DNA of 64,000 bases from Leishmania donovani (Eukaryota > Euglenozoa > Kinetoplastea > Trypanosomatida > Trypanosomatidae): contig NC_018246.1 of NCBI RefSeq assembly GCF_000227135.1, positions 70,537 through 134,536 of the forward strand, written 5' to 3'. Numbering within the stretch: the first letter of the stretch is position 1; each line of letters starts with the position of its first letter. The position numbers and the translations under genes were made by a program. This document shows, one piece after another, positions 55,918 to 64,000 of the stretch. The notes under the pieces were generated by a model, which was not told the origin of the DNA, ran no database searches, and saw only the letters and a list, made by a program, of their open reading frames with translations.

Positions 55918-58272
55918 ATGCGGCTGAACATCACATCTGCAAAGGAACGCCACGGGGAGGCGTGCACGACTGTCGCCGTCTCACTAAACGGCGACATCAT
56001 CAGCGGTAGCGACGACTTCACTGTTCGCCGATGGAACGCCAATGGGGAGGCGCTAGGGGTGGTGAAGGAGTTTGATAGCTGCGTGACCTTCGTGACGTGG
56101 GTGCCGAGGGTGGGGCGCGGTGCGCGTCTGGCCCGTGGCGCGGCAGCGGAGACGCGTGAGGGGCGTGACAACTGCCTTGTCGCGTGTGCCGATGGCAGCT
56201 TTTCCTTCGTGAACACGGCGAGCGGGCGAGTGGAGCGGACTATCGAGGCGCACGCTGGCAGCATTACGGCCGCTGTCTACCCCGCCGACGGCTCCTCCAT
56301 CATCACGGCCGGCGAGGACGGGTGCGTGAAGGTGTGGTCGCAGGCCGGCATCCCTCGCACGACTCTTGCCAACGCTGGCCGGTGCATCAACGCGCTCTGC
56401 TGGGGTACGGAGGCGGCCGAGCTGGGCGGTGACTGTGTGTTGTACGCCGTAGGCAGCGACGTTGTCATCAAGCCGCTGAACCCTGCCATGAAGAAGCAGA
56501 TCAAGTGGAAGGCGCACAAAGGCGTTGTGCTGTGCGCGGACTGGTCGCGCATGAGCGGCATGATCGTGACGGGCGGCGAGGACGGCGCCTACAAGGTGTG
56601 GGACCCGTGTGGCTGCAGCATCTTCGTCTCTGCCGCTGGCGAGCACCCCATTACGTCTGTGCGCTTTGCCGCCGATGGTGAGAGCTTCGCCGTCGGCTCC
56701 TTCATGAACGTGCGGGTGTGCGACAAGACCGGCTGGAGCCACTCCTACGAGCGCACCACCGAGGGCAGCGCGATGGCGCTGGACTGGATGCCAGATGGTA
56801 CGCAGATGATCCTCGGCAACGGCACTGGCGCGCTTAGCATTGCGCAGATCGTGGACCGCAAGGTGAGTTGGGGGCCCTACACCGTCACCCTCCTTGATAG
56901 CCGCCGGCTTACCGTGCAAGACGTGGTCAAAGACACGGTGCAGGAAATCGAACTGGCGGACAAGGTGATCAAGCTAGAGCTTGGCTGCGGCTACCTCGTC
57001 GTGTGCACGACAACGCAGTGCTGCTGCTACCCCATGGACCGCTTGAACGCGCCAGTGCAGTTCGACCTGCGCGACCCCGTCATCTCGATCATTCTCGGGC
57101 CGCGCCAGTTCCTGCTGGCCGACTGCAGCCAGGGGCTGCAGGTGTACTCGTACGAGGGCCGCCAGATCAGCGTGCTGCGTCTGCAGGTCACTTTGAAGCC
57201 GGAGATCATGACAACAAACCTGCTGTCGCTGTCCCCGGACACCGTGGCGATGCGCAACCCGGCCGACGCTAACCGCATCCTCTTCTTCGATGTGAACAGC
57301 GGTAAGCCCTTCGACGCCGCCTCTGTAGCCCACCACCTCGACATCGTCTCGGTTCACCTCTCCCAGTCCGGCTCCCTGCACGACCGCAAGATCGCCTTCA
57401 TTGACCGCAACAACGACTTGTACTTTGGCCCCGTGCACACCCAGCTCGGCTTCCATAAGCTGTCAACGATGACGACCAGCGTGACATGGCACGACGCCCA
57501 CGAAACCCTTGCCGCCATCGCAGACGGTCACCTTGCAACGTGGTACTACCCCTCCACCATCTTCACCGATCGCGATTTGTTGTCGCTCACCAAGACCGTG
57601 CGCGACGGCGGCCACACCGAGTTCACGCGGAACGACCGCATCACACACTTTCACCACACCCGCGTCCTGGTGCGGCGCGGCGGCGATGGTGCGCTGCTGA
57701 CGCTGCCTGTCTCGCCGTACACCGTGATGATCTTCCAGCTTGTCACGCAGAAGAACAACTGGGACGGCGCCACGCGACTGGCACGTTTCCTGAAGGACCC
57801 GTTGCTGTGGGCGGTGCTGACCGCTCTGGCACTGCGAGCCGGCGAGCTGAACGTGGCCGAGATCGGCTACGGCGCCCTCAGCGACCTGGCCAAGGTACGG
57901 TACATTCACTACATCAAGGGCATCCCGACGCCGGAGGCGCGGCAGGCGGAGCTTGCACTTTTCCAGCACCGCCCCGCCGAGGCGGAGCGCATCTTGCTGC
58001 AAGCCGGGCTCGTCTACCGCTCCATTGACATGAACACGCGTCTGTTCAAGTGGGAGCGGGCACTGGAGATCGCAAAGGAGCGCAAGACGCATCTGGACAC
58101 GGTGCTGGGCCGCAGGGAGCGCTACCTGCAGGAGGTCTCCCAGAAGGAAACGCTCGCCCCGTTCAAGGACCTGTCCGGCAAGATAAAGGTTGACTGGGCG
58201 GTAATTGAGGAGAAGGTAAAGCAGGAGGTCATCAAGGAGTCGGAGCGGCCGAACGCGAAGCCATATGCGTAG
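55918..58272 (+). CDS. IFT80: Intraflagellar transport protein IFT80
   Basis: A 784-residue IFT-B subunit. Residues 1 to about 620 make two WD40 beta-propellers, with repeats visible as GDIISGSDDFTVRRWNANG, GSSIITAGEDGCVKVWSQAG and MIVTGGEDGAYKVWDPCG. The C-terminal helical region (about 625-780) matches the IFT80 tail closely: LNVAEIGYGALSDLAKVRYI, ERILLQAGLVYRSIDMN, FKWERALEIAKERKTHLDT. That tail mediates dimerisation in other species. A small Arg/Ala-rich insertion (about 65-80) sits between the first propeller blades. Length is usual for the family. The first ATG after the likely acceptor is 55918. IFT80 works with IFT52 in anterograde trains, so two subunits of one complex are neighbours here. 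Confidence 0.94.
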   Translation: MRLNITSAKERHGEACTTVAVSLNGDIISGSDDFTVRRWNANGEALGVVKEFDSCVTFVTWVPRVGRGARLARGAAAETREGRDNCLVACADGSFSFVNTASGRVERTIEAHAGSITAAVYPADGSSIITAGEDGCVKVWSQAGIPRTTLANAGRCINALCWGTEAAELGGDCVLYAVGSDVVIKPLNPAMKKQIKWKAHKGVVLCADWSRMSGMIVTGGEDGAYKVWDPCGCSIFVSAAGEHPITSVRFAADGESFAVGSFMNVRVCDKTGWSHSYERTTEGSAMALDWMPDGTQMILGNGTGALSIAQIVDRKVSWGPYTVTLLDSRRLTVQDVVKDTVQEIELADKVIKLELGCGYLVVCTTTQCCCYPMDRLNAPVQFDLRDPVISIILGPRQFLLADCSQGLQVYSYEGRQISVLRLQVTLKPEIMTTNLLSLSPDTVAMRNPADANRILFFDVNSGKPFDAASVAHHLDIVSVHLSQSGSLHDRKIAFIDRNNDLYFGPVHTQLGFHKLSTMTTSVTWHDAHETLAAIADGHLATWYYPSTIFTDRDLLSLTKTVRDGGHTEFTRNDRITHFHHTRVLVRRGGDGALLTLPVSPYTVMIFQLVTQKNNWDGATRLARFLKDPLLWAVLTALALRAGELNVAEIGYGALSDLAKVRYIHYIKGIPTPEARQAELALFQHRPAEAERILLQAGLVYRSIDMNTRLFKWERALEIAKERKTHLDTVLGRRERYLQEVSQKETLAPFKDLSGKIKVDWAVIEEKVKQEVIKESERPNAKPYA

Positions 58273-59635
58273 TGCATCTTGTCTCCCTCCTTATCTCGCG
58301 CCGCCCATGCCAAGTGCGCTGCCCCTTGCGTGGGCTACCGTGGTCGCTACAGTGACCAGCGGTCGTGCCATGATTGCTTCGGCGTAATCTTCACCGCTGT
58401 CGACCCCCCCCGCCTCTTCTTGCAGAGGCGCACAGAAGCAGCGAGAAACTCACATCTTCCCTTTTCTCTTCGCGTTCTCGTTCAACTTTGTCGAGTTTAC
58501 GTCTGTGGGTGGCGGCCGTGCAGCGTGCTGCTGGTTGGTACCAGCACGGATGGTGCCCCCCCCCCGCGCTGTCTGCCAACGGTGAGCAAGCGCGCTCATG
58601 TTGTTGGTTTGCATGCGCGCATGCGTGCTCACACACGCCTCACCTCTCTCCCCTCCCCTCTGTGTGTGCGGGGCATGAGCGGCTCCGATGTAACATAGAG
58701 AGTCCAAGCCACCCCCTTTGTTTTCTTCGTTGGCTCCCCGTTCTCTCGTTATGTTTTTTTTTTTTACCCTTCCGTGCTCCGTTCGCATACGGGGGGGGAG
58801 GTACGCACGTGAATGTGTGGCGTGTGTTATCTGTGTGTTATCTGTTTGTAGCGTGTGCGGGTGCTTGTGCCCATTGGCGCTCAAAATGCGAGCAGAACAC
58901 ACGCGCAGGCGCGCGAAAAGAAACGGCGGCACTCCGCCAATCGCGGAGTACGCCGAGTGCACAGGAGGGGGGGTTGACATGATGCGTAGCGGATGGAGGC
59001 AACATCCACACACAAGGGCTTCGGATGGCCCCTCCCCTCTCCTCCTCGCGCTCAACGGAGGGGAAGCGAGTGATTGACATGATTCAAGCGCATCTGCTTG
59101 CTCGCGCTTCATCTCACCCATCTCTCTTGTGTGCTGCGCGTGTTGCTGCCGACCATGCCCGCGATGCCATGCAGTCCCCGTGTCTTCCTCTGCTCTTCTG
59201 AAGTGTGTGATCACCGTCTTCTTTCTCGTCGTTGTGAGGCTCGAATCAACTCTTGCTCTCTGCGCCCTTGCTTTTACGTCTGACATGTACTGGCATTTGC
59301 ACACTCTGCACGCTCACACGTGGACTGCAACAAACACCCACGCATCGCAGAGACGAGTCGAACTGTTCGTTGGTTCGCTGCACTTCCCCCCCCCCTCTCT
59401 TTGAGGAAGAGTCACCACTGCAAGATCGCATTGCTCATCTCGCGAGGCCCACTGCTCTTGCCGACCCTCTCCTCGCTCCACGCTGGTATAACCGTTCTCC
59501 AGCAACTGTCACCACCGTCGCACGAATCGGTTAACCGAAGAGAACAGCAGAGTAACGGGTCAGTGCCTCCATCCACTGCCTGCGCCGCGCCTTCCTCTTC
59601 TCCACAACACGTACGCCACCATCGGCACACACTGT
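58273..59635. other. Intergenic region, no gene seen
   Basis: C/T-rich segments, a C run at about 58557-58565 and T runs near 58755. The right end carries a pyrimidine-rich stretch and a possible acceptor AG at 59636-59637, giving a 49-base 5' UTR without an upstream ATG. Confidence 0.5.
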
Positions 59636-59685
59636 AGGCAACAAAGAAAAAAAAAACATTTTAAAGCGGTGTCGCCGCCCTCGCA

Positions 59686-61062
59686 ATGATCGGTGGGGAA
59701 TACAAGAAGGAGCGGTTCAGCGAGCGCCTGACCATGGCGCAGAACCAGCCCAAGAACCGCGGCTACCTGCCTGGGACACATCTCAAGACGGGCGGCTATG
59801 GCACCGGCACGCTGATGGGCAACTGGAGTGAGGAGCGCTTCGACGCGGGGTACTACGACGGCAAGGCAGTTGTCGCGTCCAGTCTACGCCCGGTGTGGAG
59901 CACTGCGTACCGTGAGATGGTGCAGAACGTCACGGCGCCTCCCGGCTTCGGTGCCTCCGCGTCCGCCGCTGGCAGCAGCAGCTGCGCGAGAGCCGGTCGC
60001 ACACCCGCGGTCACCACGTGCGATCGCACACAGTTCTCTCAGCAGACGTTTATGGTCATCGAGGACCGCACGGGGAGATCTTACCCGTCCCACCAGCCCC
60101 AACTTGACCCTACGTGGCAGGAAGCCGTGCAGAGCAGCCACCATAGCACTTTCCAGTCCTCCTACATCCGCCCCGACGTGCGGCGGCAGGAGGCAAAGGC
60201 GTACGTGCCGCCGGTGCTGGGTGGCAAGCCGTCATCGCAGTCCACCGGCGTCCTGCTGCGCCTTCGCCGGCAGCTAGAGCTGGCACAGGAGTCGCTGGAC
60301 GGCCCCGCCGGTACGTGCACGGTCGTCTCCGCCTTTCCGGGCAACGTAATCCGCTCCGTCCGCAAGGCGTTGGCCAAAGCCTGCACTGACCCCAACGGCA
60401 ACGTTAACACTGACGAGCTGCAGGAAGGCTTCGCCGCGGCCGGTGTGACCGCAGCCCCGGCTGAGTGCGTGGCGCTGTTGCGCTACTTTGACCATGAGGG
60501 CCATCTCACGGCGCCGTACGTGTCGATCGTCGAAGCCGTTCGAGGAGAGATGAACGGCCGCCGTGCCGACCTTGTCGAAAGCGTCTACGGCCTGCTGCGC
60601 TCCTTCAGCCCTGACGGTGTTGTCCGCCTTGACAAGCTGGTTGAGTGGGTTGACGTGGAACAGCTGCCGGCAGTACAGTCGGGCTCCGTGAGCGCGGACG
60701 CGGCGCGCGCCGCCTTCGCTGCCCAGTGGGATGCCCGCACGCCAACAGCGCACATCACGCAGGCCCGCTTCGCCGACTTCTTTGCCGACGCGTCCTTCGA
60801 GATTCCACTGGACAACACGTTTGAGCTGACACTGCGCAATATTTGGCACATGAGCGGCGGCCGCGGCAACTGCGAGAACACGTCCTGCCGGCGGGTGGAG
60901 GTGGTGCACACGAACGGGCGAGTGACCAAGGAAGAGATCAAGAACGACCTGCTTATAAAGAACAACGACGACGAAGCTGCCTTGGATTCGCTGCTGCGCG
61001 CAAACTTGGCGATGCAGGGCATCAAAGATGTCAAGTCTGTTCGTGTGGTGCCACCCATCTGA
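59686..61062 (+). CDS. EF-hand-like protein, probably axonemal
   Basis: A 458-residue soluble protein. Residues about 20-60 carry a Gly/Tyr-rich stretch ending NWSEERFD, and Tyr/Ser-rich peptide-like segments follow to about 190, a style seen in microtubule-inner proteins of axonemes. Residues about 220-375 contain three or four EF-hand-like helix-loop-helix units (DPNGNVNTDELQEGF, FDHEGHLTAPYV, FSPDGVVRLDKLVEWV). Their loops lack the first Asp and mostly the final Glu, so calcium binding is doubtful. The arrangement resembles calcyphosin-like axonemal proteins. The C-terminal region (about 415-458) is conserved-looking and charged. The first ATG is 59686; an ATG at 59734 has a better context and is an alternative. 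The assignment is inference. Confidence 0.82.
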   Translation: MIGGEYKKERFSERLTMAQNQPKNRGYLPGTHLKTGGYGTGTLMGNWSEERFDAGYYDGKAVVASSLRPVWSTAYREMVQNVTAPPGFGASASAAGSSSCARAGRTPAVTTCDRTQFSQQTFMVIEDRTGRSYPSHQPQLDPTWQEAVQSSHHSTFQSSYIRPDVRRQEAKAYVPPVLGGKPSSQSTGVLLRLRRQLELAQESLDGPAGTCTVVSAFPGNVIRSVRKALAKACTDPNGNVNTDELQEGFAAAGVTAAPAECVALLRYFDHEGHLTAPYVSIVEAVRGEMNGRRADLVESVYGLLRSFSPDGVVRLDKLVEWVDVEQLPAVQSGSVSADAARAAFAAQWDARTPTAHITQARFADFFADASFEIPLDNTFELTLRNIWHMSGGRGNCENTSCRRVEVVHTNGRVTKEEIKNDLLIKNNDDEAALDSLLRANLAMQGIKDVKSVRVVPPI

Positions 61063-63271
61063 GCCATCGTGGTGCGATGTGGCCACCCGAGACCTATGGC
61101 CACGGCCGATGACGCGCTGCTGAAATTGCTGTGATACTCGCCTGTCCCCTTCTCGGTGCAGGCGCCTGATCAACGGCGTTTTTCTCTTTCCTGCAAGGGG
61201 CGACGGTTCTCAAGACGGATGGTTTCCATGCACAATGTTTTACACGTGATAGCGGTGGCGGCACCGCCAACGCGAGTCACGTCGCTTGCGCATCACCGGA
61301 GAAGTAATCAAGCGAGGGAGACAAGGAAGCAAAGAGTGGGGGGGGGTGAATGGTGGCGGCTGACAACCGATGGGTGATGATCGTCAAGGACGCCGTCGCT
61401 TCGTTGCACTTTTCTTCATCCGCAGTCGTCTATCGCTTTCTTTTGTTCTTCGCACATCGGACCCCCCCCCCTCCAAAAAAAAAAATGAATGGCAACGTGT
61501 TCTCTCTCAAAGTCCGTTTCACGCCTCCGTGTGTGTATATGTGCAGCTGGCCCGCGGTCAAGCGAGGTTGGTGGCGTTACCGGCGTTGGCACCCTCCCCG
61601 TGTGCTTGCATGTGAAAGACGGAGGGAGCGAGAGCGAGAGAGATGGAGATGTATGTACATTAAAGCACGGGCGCGCATACACACATACACATACACATGT
61701 ATGCGTATGAGCGTGTATATGATGCTCCCCTATGGCGTCGTTTTTCCCCTTCTTCCGTCTTGGTGACGAGATGGACTGTTGATCGCACGGGAAGCACCGG
61801 ACCCACGCGCACAAGAAACGGGCAGCACACCCAACAGCAGCAACAAAAAAAAAACACAGTAACTGGTGGCGCCTTTTCGCTCTGCGCACACACGGGGAGA
61901 AGGGCGACGATGATTCATGAGAGACGAAGAAGTCTCAGTGGCTGCGTGGATATGTGCTGTGGAGTAGAGAGAGGTGGAGGCTTAGGGCGAAAGGATATGC
62001 TTGCGCTACTAACGTCGCGAGTACGGCGGAGGCGGGTCAAGGCACCTTTCACTCGACAGTCCTTCACCGCCTGCGAGCGGGTGCAACATCCAGCCATTTT
62101 GAGGAGGCGCGCGTACACATATCCATCGTTAGGGACCAGCTTGCATGGCGGTGCCCACGCGCGAGCGTAAAACGAAACCCCCACGCCTTACGTATTACCG
62201 CTGTCTTTCCATCTTCTCTGGCCACTCGCCCCCTCAGTTTTACTTGTCGCTGCGCCTCCCTTCCCTTGCATCCACTCCTCTTTTCCTCCTGCCGACACCC
62301 GCGGCATCGCCTCTCACGGCTTGAGCACGGCCGACACGCGTGCTGCACCGCAAACGGCGAGAGATGCACTTTTCTTTACTGCTCTTGAGTTGTGTGTTCT
62401 CTGGCAGCGCAGCTATATCTTCATTGCCGCATCTCTCCTCCTCCCTCTGCTCGCTTCCCCAAAGGCACGCAGCCCAGGATAATAAGGAGACGCCTAGCGC
62501 CGTTTTTTTTTTTTTTTGGTGGAACGCCTCTATCACGTGCTGTATTGCATCACGCGCGCGTTGTTTCTCCTCCTCTTGCGTCTCGTCTGCTTCTGCTCTC
62601 CACTGATACTCTCTGCCGCCCCCCGCTCACGTCGTCGAATGACACGTGCGCGTTGTTCTCCCTCCATCTTGGCAGACGCGGAGGCACTAATTACGGTGCT
62701 CTTCTTGCTCCGCTGTTGTGCGTAAGCCAGCGACGATCTGCAGTCCAAGCGCCCGCTACCACACCGGCGTGCGCCGTGACACACCCACACCCCCAACGAA
62801 TAAGGGCATTTGGTTCACCTGCTGGCACAGCCGTTGCCAGTGACGCCGCTTCTCCCCCTTTTTCGTCAGTGTTTTCCATCGCCGGCGCTCACTCGTGAAC
62901 GTCATCGTCGACTGTTGTTTCTTCCTTCTTTGACTGGACCCCTGGCAAGCGAAGGAGAGAGGGGAGACGCCAGACGATACACACACGTGCATGAGCAAGG
63001 AGTCCGTCCCTCATCCGCGGTGCACTTCATATCGTCGTCTTTCTTTCCTTGCTTGTGTCTGCTCTCTAAGCAGGTCGCCCACGCGACCTCCACCCCCACC
63101 CCCTTCCCACACACACGCATCTGTTGTGTGTGTGTGCGCGCGCACGTGCGTGCGCCTCATTCTCCCCAGAAACGAGAAAGGCACGCCAAAGTGCACCACG
63201 ACCAACACAGAGAGCGAAGTCGGGGCACGCGCGCGAGATTAAAGCAGCAGCAGGAGAGCAAGAAAAATAAA
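61063..63271. other. Intergenic region upstream of lipoyl synthase
   Basis: Mixed sequence with A runs (61476-61484, 61845-61854), a T run (62501-62517) and CA/TG repeats. No convincing gene or RNA gene on either strand. Confidence 0.55.
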
Positions 63272-64000
63272 ATGCTGCGCTGCTGCTCTGCTCTGATGTG
63301 CCTGACGGCTGCACCGAGCCGCGTCTCGCCGATTGCCGCCGCTGCTGCTGCTGCCGCCGATGTCGCGGGTTCCTCGGAATCGACAGTCAACCTCATGGCA
63401 GATGTGGACAAGAAAGACCCGCAATACAAGCAGATCTTTCTGGAGCGCTTCCGCAAGAAGCTGCAGTCGGACAAGACGGGCATGAACGACTTGGAGAGTT
63501 TTGTGGAGCTGCCCGAGGGCGTCGCTCCGTCGGCGGCGTCGATTGGTCCTATCAAGCGGGGCAGTGAGCCACTCCCGCCGTGGCTAAAGCTAAAGGTGCC
63601 GAAGGGCATGACGCATCGCCCACGATTCAACCGCATCCGCCGCAGTATGCGCGAGAAGAATCTGTCGACAGTGTGCGAGGAGGCCAAATGCCCCAATATT
63701 GGTGAGTGCTGGGGCGGCAGCGACGACGAGGGCACGGCGACGGCCACCATCATGGTGATGGGCTCGCACTGCACCCGCGGATGCCGGTTTTGCTCGGTGC
63801 TGACGAGCCGCCGCCCGCCTCCGTTGGACCCGGAGGAGCCAGAGAAGGTCGCGGCCGCCGTGCACGAGATGGGCGTGGACTACATCGTAATGACGATGGT
63901 CGACCGCGACGACTTGCCAGACGGCGGTGCCTCGCATGTGTGTCGCTGCATCCACACCATTAAGGAGAAGAATCCGGCGCTGATGCTGGAGGCCCTCGTC
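63272..64000 (+). CDS. lipA: Lipoyl synthase (mitochondrial), 3' end cut by the window
   Basis: An open frame from the ATG at 63272 runs to the last base (243 codons), so the C-terminal part is outside the window. It matches lipoyl synthase, a radical-SAM enzyme that inserts two sulfurs into octanoyl groups on the E2 and GcvH proteins. The auxiliary cluster motif is C135-X4-C140-X5-C146 (CEEAKCPNIGEC) and the radical-SAM motif is CTRGCRFC (C167, C171, C174). DRDDLPDGGASH follows. The first 35 residues (Arg, Cys, Ser and Ala-rich, no acids) look like a mitochondrial targeting sequence. Where LipA proteins usually read TSVDRDD, this one reads TMVDRDD. No stop or frameshift occurs in the visible part. 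Confidence 0.95.
   Translation, partial: MLRCCSALMCLTAAPSRVSPIAAAAAAAADVAGSSESTVNLMADVDKKDPQYKQIFLERFRKKLQSDKTGMNDLESFVELPEGVAPSAASIGPIKRGSEPLPPWLKLKVPKGMTHRPRFNRIRRSMREKNLSTVCEEAKCPNIGECWGGSDDEGTATATIMVMGSHCTRGCRFCSVLTSRRPPPLDPEEPEKVAAAVHEMGVDYIVMTMVDRDDLPDGGASHVCRCIHTIKEKNPALMLEALV

Overview
The window looks like a chromosome-internal piece of a trypanosomatid nuclear genome, most likely Leishmania. Thirteen protein-coding genes can be supported and all lie on the + strand, so this is one polycistronic (directional) gene cluster. None shows an intron. Genes are separated by 0.9 to 7.7 kb of pyrimidine-rich, microsatellite-rich DNA, and several start codons sit just after a polypyrimidine tract and an AG, which is the signature of spliced-leader trans-splicing. 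SIDER-like interspersed repeats lie in presumed 3' UTRs. From memory (not checked), lipoyl synthase is on chromosome 19 in L. major, which would fit.

Layout, left to right: the 3' part of an unrecognised W/Y-rich protein (2-1414); a nucleostemin/GNL3-type circularly permuted GTPase with decayed nucleotide-binding motifs (3093-5111); CEP104, a ciliary tip protein (6825-9452); a SIDER2-like repeat (about 10168-10718); a kinesin-14 with VHS- and GAT-like N-terminal domains (11921-14449); 7.7 kb without a credible gene; a large low-complexity protein with an unusual C-terminal Cys/His zinc module (22114-24996); an EHD/dynamin-family ATPase (28427-30322); a 1513-residue orphan (31776-36317); two related U-box plus CCCH proteins (37821-38762 and 44142-45320), each followed by a copy of the same roughly 0.95-kb repeat; a TMEM165/GDT1 cation/proton exchanger (48267-49025), followed by a second SIDER2-like repeat; the intraflagellar transport genes IFT52 (52361-54382) and IFT80 (55918-58272); an EF-hand-like, probably axonemal protein (59686-61062); and the 5' part of lipoyl synthase (63272-64000, cut by the window end).

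Flagellar functions are well represented: CEP104, IFT52, IFT80, probably the EF-hand protein, and a motor. In trypanosomatids physical clustering does not imply co-regulation by a promoter, because control is mainly post-transcriptional. That is why the shared repeats in 3' regions and the U-box/CCCH pair, which are probably RNA-binding regulators, are the most interesting parts.

The assembly is imperfect. There are five N runs, all in or next to the repeats. Four of them are flanked by identical sequence on both sides (301, 340, 71 and 296 bp), which points to unmerged contig overlaps. Real distances in 40-51 kb are therefore probably about 1.4 kb shorter than shown.
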